Shown: piece after piece, positions 49,691 through 60,890 of the stretch | Layout of the letters: every line of letters begins with the position of its first letter | Position numbering within the stretch: position 1 is the first letter of the stretch | From: Pipra filicauda | Lineage: Eukaryota > Chordata > Aves > Passeriformes > Pipridae | DNA: 64,000 bases | NCBI RefSeq assembly: GCF_003945595.2 | Contig: NW_024104321.1 | Coordinates: 496,001-560,000 of the forward strand | Reading direction: 5' to 3' | The notes under the pieces: model-generated | Databases searched by the model: none | What the model saw: the letters and a program-made list of their open reading frames with translations, nothing else | Told to the model about the DNA's origin: nothing | Translations under genes and position numbers: made by a program

Positions 49691-50139
49691 GGAAATCTAA
49701 ATCATTTCTTCTACCAAACAGGTATCTGTATTACCTATTACCAGGTATTACTGTTCTTTATAGCAGTCATTTAGTGGGGCTGCAGATGAGCCTTTTATTT
49801 AACTGTTTGTCATTAACAGGCAAAAAGAAAGGGGGACAGGAGTGAAGAGGCACCCAGTGTCTGTTAAAAACAATCTGTGTGTATTCACTGCCAAAGTAGT
49901 TAAATATTCCTAAATCATATTTGAACATCTGCTTCTGGTTTAGTGCTTTGATTGAAATTATTTTAAATGCGCTTCTACCTGAAAATGATTTTTTTAAAAG
50001 GTGAAGTCTGGTGGTGATTTTCTCACTAAGAATGACAGCACTTCATCAGCAGAGCATCCCTGGCTCTCAGGAAATCCACCATCTGCTTACTTTTCCACTT
50101 TTTAAGGAACAGAAAATCTGAAAACCAAACAGTAACAAG

Positions 50140-50143
<4 letters not shown>
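49691..50143. other. Noncoding interval before the poly(A) run
   Basis: Unique sequence with no AATAAA or recognisable cDNA close upstream of the A run, so I cannot link the run to a retrocopied gene. Confidence 0.5.

Positions 50144-50220
<77 letters not shown>
50144..50220 (+). repeat. Unbroken poly(A) run of about 77 nt
   Basis: A homopolymer of A with no interruption. Avian CR1 elements end in octamer repeats rather than poly(A), so such runs are unusual in bird DNA. It might be the tail of a retrocopy, a slippage expansion or an assembly artefact. No matching flank duplication was found by eye. Confidence 0.9.
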
Positions 50221-50222
<2 letters not shown>

Positions 50223-52319
50223 AAAACCAGCAAGTGAACAATCTTAATGGATTTCACATGCAATGTGTTTCTCTACACAGTTCACCAATTTTCGCAGCAA
50301 TTCATTCTTGTAAACTGGTAGCCCTGGCTTATCTGCTAAAAGTTTTTCACCCAGAGATGCAACCTGTTCCTGGTGAATGTTGACAAATGAAGTAAAAAAA
50401 TTATGAATGGAGTCTGCCACCCTGGGCTGACTTGCTTGTAACTCAGAAGCAGTTATTAGTAAAGACTAATAAAGGGAAGCAAGATGAAGGGAACATAGAC
50501 ACAGCTCTGAAATTTGATCATGAACGTAAGATTGAAAGGCTTCTCTAAGACTATAAAATGCAGTCCCTTTTACTACAGGCAATTATAGAATCACTTCTGT
50601 AAGTGTTGTAAATGTATCAATGTCCATCTGAAAGTGAGTTAAGATTTTACTCTTACTACTCCTTACTCCAGATCCTCACTCCTTTATCTATGTTTAACCT
50701 CTAATCTGCTTTTAATCTCCAAATCTGTTTATTCATGGACACTCTATTCAGCTTTCAACAGTATCCTCCAGCTGAAATCATTTTTTCTACATCCTGTCCT
50801 TCTCCTGTCTCCAGGAGTGCAGAAAGTAGTCTTGTTCCCCTGAGCTTTTTGTTTTCTGTAAGAAAGTGGAAGAAATTTGTTTCCTCTCATATAACAGGCT
50901 TTTCATTTCCGCTTATCCTACTACTGCCCTGACTCTGCACCTTTCCAGTTTGAGTTCAAGTCCACTGCATATAGGTGATCACATGCAGACATGGATCTTG
51001 CTGATGCCTCATATGGAGGTACTTGCTGTTTCCATATCTCTCCTGAACACACCAGGTCTGAGAAGTTCTTCATATGTACCTTGGCTAAGACCAGTTATGT
51101 CAAGAGGATCATTCACATCATAAGTTTGTACATTTAAGTTAAGTATAGGCCATTCCTGGGGGCTGGAGTAGATCTTTCAATGATCTAAATGAATCTGTAC
51201 ATGAAAACTTGCATGCTTACCCCAAACCCTAGTGATTCCTGAAAAGCTTAGCTGCAATTTCTGTTTTGTGTTCTGCAGGAACATAACCTATGTCTCTTGT
51301 GCTCCTCTTCACATGGGAGCTACGCTGCTGACCAGCAGGTTGTACATCTTTCACCTGCCAGAGTCGGTGACTTCACACTTGCTCTGATACAAAGAAAATA
51401 ATTACTAAATGCTTGTAAAAATCCTCCGCCACTGAAGATATATATGAAGCTTCTGAATTAGAGGTAGATGTCAATACACATCTCCTCTACAAACAATTTC
51501 TTCTAGTTCCCAGTCAAACCAAATTGGATAAAGTATGTTAAAAATAAGCACCTGAAAAAGAGGGAAGAAAGAAAAGCAAACTGCTATTCAGCTGAAATCC
51601 TCTAATCTCTAGTAAACTGGGTATTATAGCAAAATGAAAAAGGAAACATATGATAGCAATATTAAGACCAAAGGCCATTAGTATAGAGAGTCACTGCCAA
51701 AGCTCACATTCAGTGATATCTCTGTGCTAATGGACATAAAATTCATTAGCACACCCAGTCTCATTCTGGCTCCTGTTAGCACAACACTGTTTGCTTTATG
51801 CCTCTGCAAGTTGTCTTTCCTTTCCTGTTTTCTCCATCACTAAACTGAAAGCTATTTGACGGTTTCTGGCATCTCTATTAAATTGTGGGAAATATGGAAA
51901 TTATTAACTTTTGAACCACGAAACTAAAACACCCTTGCACGTTCTGGAGCTGAAACAGGTTGTGAATGAGGTAGCTTCTTCTGATAGGGCTCAGAAAGGC
52001 AGCAGGAGGGCATGGCAAGAGAGGGAGCCTGGCTCCATTGGCTGGGATTTGGGTTTTGCTGTTGTCCTTACAGATCAAAAGACTATGATCACCTTTCTGA
52101 TTGCTCCTTCTCTAGTAAACAACCTCAAAGTGAGTTCATTAAATATTAAAAGGCCCTGATATCTATTAATGTTATTGGACATGTGAAATATGCCTGATGG
52201 ATTTATTCTCCTGTAAAGGAACCATATCCCAGTGTCCCTCCTGGGACCATGCTCCAGCTGTTTAAACTATAATTCCATCACTAGGAGGAATGGTTGAGGC
52301 TGACCTCCATGAAATGTAC
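50221..52319. other. Noncoding interval
   Basis: Unique AT-rich sequence; frames of up to 85 codons (50866-51123) have no motif. Confidence 0.5.
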
Positions 52320-52600
52320 TCATTGTTGCTCAGCCTGTGAATTGTAAATGAAACCTTTTGTAATAATGTTAAAATATGCATGCAGAGGAATTAAAGCATC
52401 GGAGGTCAGCAGCGGAGCCTCGCTGTGGGGTCGCTGTCAGCTCAGAGCAGCTGGTGGCTGCACTCCAACAAAAATGATACCTAGAGGTTGTTTAGGGGGC
52501 TGGCTCTGTGCATGACTGGGCTTGACAGATCTGTTGTTGCGTCTCGGTGAATCTCAATCTGGTTTTGATTGTCTTATGCTTCAGTGTTGGTTGTTTTGAG
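52320..52600. promoter_or_regulatory. Candidate conserved noncoding element
   Basis: Contains 'gaattgtaaatgaaacc', 'tatgcatgcagaggaattaa', 'catcggaggtcagcagcgg', 'tcgctgtggggtcgctgtc' and 'gttgcgtctcggtgaatc', with several CpGs kept in CpG-poor DNA, no repeat and no open frame. Inference from texture. Confidence 0.32.
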
Positions 52601-53677
52601 TGCCTTGCTTTATTGGAAGAGCCAGGTTTCTGGTTACCTTGTTCCCAGCTCAGTGCTAGAGCTCTTTATTGCTCTATGTGGGATCACTAAAACATTATAC
52701 CACATTTTAAGACTCAGCTTTCCACATAGTGCCCCTGCTTTCTAGTTATATATGGCATGAACATTATATACATGTCCAAGGAAGAGGGAGCATATGCATA
52801 AATTCCAGCTAATAAAAACAATGGAGTCTGAGGCAGCCCTCACTCTAGAGCCTGAGGGAGAAAAAACTAGCTGAATCTTGCAAATCTGTGAAGGGGTTAA
52901 AAAGTACCTTTACTGAACAAAAGGTCCCTATGCTCTAGTTTCATGCATTTTGGAAGACACATGTAATTCTATGCAGTGAGACCCTTGCACTATCCCTGGT
53001 ATTCTGCTTTCATGATGCTGGTTTTTTTTCTACGCTTAACATGCTGTGAAAGTCCTCAAATGCCTGAAGTGTTTTAAAAGCTTTACAAAAATTAAATGCT
53101 CCAAAAAAATCTCTGATAAGGTTTAATACAGAAAGATAAGTGGAAGCTTCTCTGCTGGGCTTACCAGCAGTCAGCCGATGCCACATCTTCAGTGTCAGCA
53201 GGTAATTGAATTGTATGTCCCAAAAGTGGGGCAAAGGCTTCACATTGGTATTGCCTAGGTAAGGGTTTCACCAATTTAGCACCTTTCTGGTCATGTTCTT
53301 CAAAACCCTCATGTGACCTCAGATACCTCAGTGAAATAACTGGGTCTGCAGGTTTCGAGTAATGGTTTTCTACACTCTGGGTTAAGGACTAAGTACGGGA
53401 GAAAGGCTTTGGAATATTAGTCCCTGATCTTTTCCTTTTTGAGATCTAAATTTAAATTATGAAAATGAATTTTCCAGTTTCATCTGAGTCATAATTTTCC
53501 AGAGAAAAAAAATCATTATAGCATCTGGCTCGACATGATGTTTCCACTAAGATAAACTGGAGACATTGCCGTCCCAGACCAGTTACTGTTGAAGAATTAT
53601 GAGAAGCAGTTTGGGATAACACCAGCTCACATGACACCTGGTTTGTATTTTAACTCCACACCTGTCCATATACCATA
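52601..53677. other. Noncoding interval
   Basis: Unique sequence with two chance minus-strand frames (77 and 61 codons). Nothing else seen. Confidence 0.5.
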
Positions 53678-53740
53678 AGAAGGAGAGGAGAGGGGAGAGG
53701 AGGGGAAGGGAAGGGAGAGGGGAGAGACAGAGAAGGAAAA
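53678..53740 (+). repeat. Purine-rich GGAGA/GGGAA tract
   Basis: More than 50 bases almost entirely of A and G, built of GGAGA, GGGGA and GGGAA units. Mirror-like purine tracts of this kind can form triplex DNA, but no function is evident. Confidence 0.85.
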
Positions 53741-54603
53741 ATTAACAAAGCAACTTATCTTTAAAGCACCAGCTTTGTTCTCCATAGAGATAATACTAAC
53801 GTACAATCTTTCTGTTTCAGTTTTAAGATTGGTTCCCAAAGGCCTTGCATTAAAGATGTTGAGAAGACACATGCAGATTACTCATGGTGAGGTAGAGGAG
53901 CCCATTCAGAGAGTGGGTGTTAGGATCTGTTTTGCTTTTGGTTACACTGGCTCAAATCTGAGGCTCTTTCTATTGAAGAGAGTGTGTTTGTGCCCATTGT
54001 TCAGCTTCCAGCACCCACCCACTGCCTGTAAGCAATGCCATGAAGCACCTGTAAATGTGTGGACAACACTGAGACAACTCCAGGTGACAGTACACTGATA
54101 CCTCTCAAGTCTGTCACTGACTTCAGCCAGAAAAGAAGGGAGCTGGAACCCAGCAGGACTCTGCATCATTGCAGGCCTTACATAAAAGAAACAATGCAGG
54201 ATGAAAATGAATTTTCTCTTTGATTTTCTGTTTAAGTAAAACATTTGAAAAAGGAAGCTTTAAAAAAGAGAAAGAGATTCTTGGTAGTTATTAGCTCACT
54301 GTTTAGCTTTACCCTTTCCCAGATGTTTTTTCCCTGGGGAATTCTAGCAGACAGACCACGGATCATCACAGCTGGCATCTGAACAGCACTCTGCAGTTAA
54401 TAATGATTCACAACCACTGCTCCCAATCTTGCCAGCATTTGCCTCCGTTAGGACAGAGCACAAATGTGCTTGCAATTACAAAGGAAGGAAGAATGTAACA
54501 GAAATGATGTTTCTTTTTAAACAAGTAAGTGTAATTTTTCATGTAGACTTGGGGCTGTGCCCACAAGTAATTTGCTTTTGTCAAATGGAACATGAAAACT
54601 ATG
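53741..54603. other. Noncoding interval with a possible exon
   Basis: The only gene-like signal is a 66-bp interval at 53821-53886 with a good pyrimidine tract and CAG acceptor before it and an ATG|GTGAGG donor after it. It lies in a 107-codon frame of no known family. I do not call it a gene. Confidence 0.4.
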
Positions 54604-54731
54604 CACCCAATCCTGCAAATGATTACTCACAAGTGCAGTCTCTGCTAGCACAAATGCTGGCACTGAAGTCAACAGCAGTCTGGTGTGGGTAAGGATTACT
54701 CGTATGAGGAAGGGCTTTCAGGATTGGCCCC
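54604..54731. repeat. Fold-back amniote interspersed repeat
   Basis: The left end 'ccaatcctgcaaatgattac' with 'tcacaagtg' and the right end 'taaggattactcgtatgagg', 'aagggctttcaggattggcc' form an imperfect inverted pair around a centre containing 'ctgaagtcaacagcag', the decayed form of the CATTGACTTCAATG centre. This is a palindromic repeat I know from turtle, crocodile and bird DNA. It is the most complete of the four copies in the window. Confidence 0.6.
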
Positions 54732-56089
54732 AGGAGAGGTATGTGAATACTCCTTCATGGGACATAAGCTTCAGGGAGCTCAAAATAGGTTAATTCCATT
54801 CCTGATTCATTCCATGGACCATTTAACAAGAGCCTCTGGAATTGTGCAGTCAGTAATGAACTGCCAAGAACCAAAAGTAATCACTGCTGCAATTATTAAA
54901 ATTTACACTTGGATTCTGTTACCTTTGCAGCAAATATGGGTCTTGAATTAAGTGGTCCAGAAATCCAAGGACTTCCTACAAACAGTAGAAAGCAGTCCTT
55001 TCAAAACCACAGTTCTTTTATTTTGTTATTGCCCACATTTTTGCTGGACAAAAGTGCTGTTATGCTGGTTTCTTTTCTTCCATTTTTTTCACAAGGTCTT
55101 TGCATACTGGAGATGCGTGAAAAAGCTGCTATATCAGTAGTAATTGTGGGCTAATAGATCATGTAGAGACTTTTGTTTGTTTGTTTGTTCTAAACATAGT
55201 AGATATGAGCATTCCTCCTGACCTGAAAACAGCTTCACATTTTCCCTCAGGGAAATGCGACGCACTGCTCTATAACCTGTATGTTCTTACTCTGTTCCTG
55301 AGCCATGCAAGGTGTGGGCATATCCTTTTTCAGTAGTCCTGTATTTCCACCGTCAATCATGAAAACTTAAAGCAGCTTTGTCCTGTAAAGTGCTGAGATT
55401 TCTGGCACTGGTCCAGGAAAGCACTTGAGTACAGGCTTAACTTTGAGAACATGCATCTCATTGGAGCTGATGAGACTACTCATTAGATGCTTTCAGATCA
55501 GCTGAGTCCGATGGGCTTCACCCTAGGATACTTAAAAATCTGGAGGAAAAAACATAAGCTCTGCTTGTAGCTTTAGAAATGGGTATATTGCCAAAATAGC
55601 AGCAAATGGGTGTAGCTGGTGCCTGCTGTTACATGTAAACCACCACTTCAATTCAGTTCTTACAAAACACTGGAGCAAATAATCAAATGATTTGTTTCTA
55701 CAGACCAAGGAGAAAACAGAAGCATTAGAAAGAGTTAGTGCGGCTTTGTCAGGAACATCTGATTCACAGTAGCTCTGCAGGAAAGGCTCTGGGGATGGCA
55801 CCGACTTATAAACGGAATGTGAGTCAACAATGTTCGACTACCGCAGAAAAAGCAAACGTCTTACTGGGTTTTCCAAATAGAAGTATATGTACGGGGAGAC
55901 AACTGAAATGACCCATCCATTCCCCTTGCTAGAGCAGTGTGGTTGATTTTAGGCATCTTGGTATAGGAGTTTAACCCAATTGGAGACCAGAGAAGAAAAT
56001 TATAAAATGTTTGAAAAAAAAAACCACATGGGAGGAAGGGCTGAAAGGATTTGCGTTGTTTTTGCTGGAGGCAGTTTGAGGGAGATTCT
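54732..56089. other. Noncoding interval
   Basis: Chance frames of 60-89 codons on both strands. A (TTTG)n array lies at 55172-55189. No other feature. Confidence 0.5.
55172..55189 (+). repeat. (TTTG)n microsatellite
   Basis: Four and a half TTTG units. Confidence 0.85.
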
Positions 56090-56350
56090 GGTACTCAAGT
56101 ATGGGACAGAAGCAGCTAGGACAAGAGTTTGAATAGCAACACAGAAGATTCAGATTAGATGTTAGGAAGAATTTTCCAGTGCTAAAACTAGAAGAGGAGT
56201 CTGAGGAGGCTGTGGTACTCTGTAATAAGAAGTTTTTTGGGGTAGGTTAGGTAAAATACCTTTCAGGGATGCTCTAGGTAGAGCTGTTCCTGCCTTGAGA
56301 CTGAGTGAAGAAACAAGCTCTGAGGTTCCTTCCAGCCACAGATTGCTTTG
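56090..56350 (+). mobile_element. Ancient CR1-like 3' fragment
   Basis: Words in order: 'agattcagattagatgttag', 'gaagaattttccagtgc', 'gtagagctgttcctgcc', 'ctgaggttccttccagcc'. These follow the end of ORF2 and the start of the 3' untranslated region of an old CR1 subfamily (RLDVRKNF-type coding, then TTCCTTCCAACC). The octamer tail is not evident. Heavily decayed. Confidence 0.55.
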
Positions 56351-58215
56351 GCACTGTGCGTTTCTGGCTCAGTGCACTGACATGACAGCGTGTCACTTAC
56401 TATGTCCATATCTTACTCTGTGAGTCACACATGCAGCATTTTACACTTCGAGTTTCTGAGACTACAAACAAACAAAAAACTCAGATATGAATCCTATAGA
56501 AAAATATGTCCTTTTACCTGTTTGAGGTAGTATATGTTAAGAGACTTTGTTATGCTGGAGTTTTAAGTGCAGATTATTAAGAGTTCAAATTTACCTGAAG
56601 ATGGTACTACAACACATGTAGTTTGAAATGCCCATATTTCAATTGTCTGTTGAAAGCAGGGAAAAGAATACAGATGTGTGCACCTATATCTGCTCTAAAG
56701 GCTCTGTTAAGCCTGTTTGGCTGTTGGGAGACTCATTCATACACACACTTTTGAAAGGCATGAGCTGCTGTAGGCAGGGAACATACCAGTGGAATCACAA
56801 AGCAGCACAGAACAGCAGAAAGCTTCAAGGCTGATTCAGGACTTCAGGGTTGGGGACCAGTTCTGCCACCTCCTGCCTGAGTTTCAATGCAAAGATAGAG
56901 GAAAGTGTGATTAAAACATCAGAGAATTCCTTGCCTACCTGATTTGCTCTAAGAGATAATTGACCCTCTGCAAGGAATTCAAAATTACAGATTTTCCCAC
57001 TGCTATTTGTCCAGGTGGCAATAGACAACTTTGTTATCGACCAGATTCTTAAAAACCAAATAATTTTCAGGTGCTTTAGTTAGTGCCATATACCTAGACA
57101 GATTATTTTGTTGGGTTTTTGGTTTTTTTTGTGGTTTTTTTTCTTGTTGTTATTAATGTTGTTGTTGTTGTTGTTTTTACTATTTTTATGGGGTTTATTT
57201 GTATCCATACCTACCCTATTTTGTACATTCAATGTGTCTATTGACTGCAGATACAGAACAAGTCCCTTATTGCTGCCACAAATCCTTATTTACTGGCTAG
57301 GCTTTGTGATGAGAGTGCCCTCCAGTACCTTGTCTATGAAAACAAATTGTTTGGGGAGCTCTGAAAGACTGTTTTATTCCTTTTTTTTCTGTTGTTATAA
57401 GACAGGATCCAAACACATTATGACTTTTTCCTGACTGACATAGGAAATGCAATACCTTTATTACACAAATTTAATGGAAAAAGATTGTTCTATTCCCTGT
57501 AAGAACCTGGGCTCTTGCTTGCTTGTTTGGACCAACATATTCTTTTTTTAAAAATATTTATTGTGGGGGCTGCATTCTGTGTACACAGCACATTGCAACA
57601 GATGTGCATCTTCAGAGTATATTTCAGGTAGTGTTTTATTGTTAATATTAAAAGAAGCCTATATGTTAACATAAGGAAAACAGAAATAACACCTATTATG
57701 TATTACTAACATGCAGCAGGCAACATACACAGAAAGCAATTATGTCTCCATTTATTGCTTACATACTGAAGCTACTTCCTAACATCCCTACAAACTATAC
57801 AACCAAATTTTGTATGTGACATTGTACTTCCAAGACTAGGAGTATTATTATCAATGGGGTTTGTTGTACGCAAGTATGACGACCTAGAGGGGCAAATCCC
57901 GCTGGGCTGCAGTATACAGACTGGTCTCTATATTGTTAACCTGCTAACTCAGGGCCCAGGATTGTTTGATTTTGGATTTCTGGTGTAGTATTACCTGCTA
58001 CAAATGGCGTTAAAAAACTAGTCATTAAGCTACATGACATGAAATTTCCTAATATGAATATGAAGAACCTGAAGCATTCCAGTTGAGTGGGCAAAAAGTG
58101 GTTTTTTCATATTGATTCCAAGAAAGATTCTACATATAAGATTCTCTTTATCTGGAGAAGAGATGTTGACAGTATATTTTAATTCTTTACGTTATGTGTC
58201 ACATGGAATTATCTT
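56351..58215. other. Noncoding interval
   Basis: Unique AT-rich DNA with a T/G low-complexity patch at 57106-57180. A 108-codon frame starting at 57108 is simply a translation of that patch into Leu and Phe. Confidence 0.55.
57106..57180 (+). repeat. T-rich and (GTT)n low-complexity tract
   Basis: T runs interrupted by G, then about five GTT units at 57158-57173. Confidence 0.85.
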
Positions 58216-58272
58216 AATTGTTCCTTCCTCAGAAAATTGTTCCTTCCTCAGAAAATTGTTCCTTCCACAGAA
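58216..58272 (+). repeat. Three tandem copies of a 19-bp unit
   Basis: Units at 58216-58234, 58235-58253 and 58254-58272. The first two (aattgttccttcctcagaa) are identical and the third differs by one base (cctc to ccac). The motif TTCCTTCC contains an ETS-type GGAA core on the other strand, and two such cores occur in each unit. Confidence 0.92.
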
Positions 58273-60359
58273 ATACCCATCTTTCTGTGAAATAAATTTG
58301 ACGTTATTGCGACCCTACAGCTTCCACTTTTTATAAACATTCAGGAGCTTTACCAGCCATGACATGAACTTGAGAAAATTAAATTACACACCACAGCTTC
58401 TAATCGTTTCACCCAAATTAATTTGAAGTTATGTTCTGGGTCTTAACATTGAAAAATTTGAAATTCAGGCTGCCAGTTCCAAGATGAATCAATCAATAAA
58501 GAAACAGAAATACATGACTTGTGAAAGTGAAAAATTAAATCTAAATCTCAAATTTAAATTATTGGATGTTCTCAGAGTTTCTAACAGTTTATAAGGAAGA
58601 ATAATTTATAAAACAATCTATAAATGTGAGAAATTAATCCATTTGAGATTTTGTCAGCTGAAAAACATCTAACGATCACAAGTGGTAGTGCTGTGAAACT
58701 GTATTGTGCTTATATCTCTATATAATTTCGTTGCCCTACAAGCTGTCCCTTGTCCTCCCCCTTCACCACTGGTGTCTCTGATCTGGATTCTTCATTGGTA
58801 TAATGCTGTTGTTGGAGTTGTGCCCTTGACAGCAAGGTTGACCCTAACCAGCAGGGGAAAATCTGGTCATTAATAAACAAATCCCCGAGATTTACAATCA
58901 TGGCAAAGATATCATCTTAAATACGTATAAAATAACTTGGAAAATGTTGCCCTTTCAAAAATTGTTAAAGCAAAGCTGGTAATTCTGTACCTGTAATATT
59001 GGGACCTCAACATAAAACTCCTGGGACTTAATATTTCCAGTCATTCTTAAAGCTTCGCTCGAACATGCTGTCTGTGCACTCATTTCTAAACTAATTAATC
59101 TCAAAATTACAGCAAACATCTGATTTTACATTAACCATATTCGGTTACTGCCTAGGTCAACACCAAATCAGATTCAGCTAGGTCACTCTCAGGCCCTTAA
59201 TCACTTTTCCCCGGATCCAATTTTGAGCTAAAATAAAAAAGGAGCACAGGACACAGAACTTTTGAGTGCTGCCAATTCTGCCGGAAGAAACAGGTAGCAA
59301 GTCAAATCCTTAAAAGAACATCAAAGGAGAAGCTGAAGATATGGGACTCCCAAGAGGGGAAGGGTTGCAGACATCAGCAGTGTCTTTTACCGTCAGGGAG
59401 ATGCTGCTGCAAGCCAAACCATGTCAGACAAGTGACAAAGGGAGTCTTTGCTTATGAGGGTACGTAAGCAGACAAAGGATGGTGATGGGTAAGGGATTTT
59501 GTTCAAGAGACTGCTTTTTTTAAGGGGAATTAGTCATAACCTACATATCTAATTTATTTGGGAATATGTTCAACTAACGTTCCCCCCAGTAGAAATAAAT
59601 CCTGCCAAGGAGTGACACTGCTGCCTGGATGCCGGGCGGGTGGGCACCAGCCTCTCCTCCTGCAGAACAATGCCATGCAGGGACCTTACAGCAACATCTG
59701 AGCTTCCTGACACAGTGCCACAGGTTTGCCCACCACCATGCAGGTGAGCCCTTTGGCTCCATGTTCCACTCCAGCTCAGGAAGATGAAGCACCTCACTGA
59801 GCAACAGTCTGTCAATGAAAGTTCTCCCTTTTTTTTTCTCCCAAGTGACAAATGTAATTGTCTTCTTGGGCACCACATGATGAGACAGTAGTAACTGTGC
59901 TTCAGACCAGATGAAGGCACAACCATTCATGATTTTCCATTTTTCGTCGCATTAATTTGGGGGGGAGGGGAAGTAGGGCAGAGAAAAGGCTTTGAATCCA
60001 GACAGACATGTGTGCTTTAAATTATGTTTTGTGAATTGAAGCAAGGCAGATGCTTCCAACAAGCACACATTTTGCTACTGTTTGCAAAGCAGACACACAC
60101 TGGCACATGGTTGTAGGACATGAATTATACTTCTGTGCTTCTGATTTGTAACCACACCTGTATACCCTTAGAAATGCTAATAGAAAAAAATACAAATTTA
60201 GGCACAAAGGAGAATCTAATAAGAGGAACATTTGAATGGATAAGGAAATGTCTATTCCTCCCTATACCCCCCCAGTCATTAGGACTGGAGGAACATGCTT
60301 ATAGTAATTAGGTAAGATTGATTTAGAGGCTGAACACCACCCACAATTTGTGTAGTCTG
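58273..60359. other. Noncoding interval with a G+C-richer patch
   Basis: AT-rich except for about 59,580-59,930, where two minus-strand frames of 118 codons overlap in different phases; neither is recognisable. G-rich run at about 59,960-59,970. Confidence 0.5.
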
Positions 60360-60890
60360 GGGTCAGGCAGGCAGCTGCAGAAACCGCTCAGCTAATTATG
60401 AGAATTCACTGTTCGTTAATAGAATCTCTCTCCACAAACAGCAGCTGTGTGTTTGCTCACGCAGATTATTAATTCTGGCCTTGCCTCAGCTGCAAGTTTC
60501 TGCTGCGTCGAAAGGAATCCTCTGATAGAAGTGTCAGTTATCACCCAAGCGATGCCAGGGGAGAAAGGAAAAGCAAAAAGAAAGGAGAATATCTTTTAAT
60601 CACAGGTGGATAAAGATTTTTTGCAGATACCTTCCTTTTCTGCCTCTTACTCCCAAACAATTAAATGCCAGTTTTGGAACTCATTAATCTGTAGGCAACC
60701 TGGCGAGATCTAATTTATACCTGTCAGGAGCAATGGGCAGCAGCTAATAGGAAATTAATTGCAATGTAAGTCTACTCTCCCAGTTGATAGTATGCTTGCT
60801 TTTAATGACAAACCTTTGATATGGCAGCATCAGAACATTATAAAAGACATTGCCTGCATCAGATCTGCAGCTAGGTGTATCGTCCTTGTT
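60360..60890. promoter_or_regulatory. Strong candidate conserved noncoding element
   Basis: About 500 bp with no open frame or repeat and an unusual density of regulatory words: 'gctcagctaattatgagaat', 'acagcagctgtgtgtttgc' (E-box CAGCTG), 'cagattattaattctgg', 'tctaatttatacctgtcagg', 'cagcagctaatagg', 'gaaattaattgcaatg' and 'cttttaatgacaaacc', followed by a TATAAAA word at 60839. This is the best enhancer-like block in the window. Conservation is inferred, not observed. Confidence 0.42.

Noticed and set aside
49343..49774. 143-codon plus-strand frame
   Set aside because: Phe/Lys-rich translation with an opposing 81-codon frame and no motif.
50026..50241. Poly-Phe minus-strand frame
   Set aside because: Direct translation of the 77-base homopolymer.
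56521..56545. let-7-like word 'tgaggtagta'
   Set aside because: Only the seed region matches and there is no pairing arm for a precursor hairpin.
59570..59930. Two 118-codon minus-strand frames in different phases
   Set aside because: Two equally long overlapping frames point to local stop-codon scarcity in a G+C-richer patch, not to a gene.
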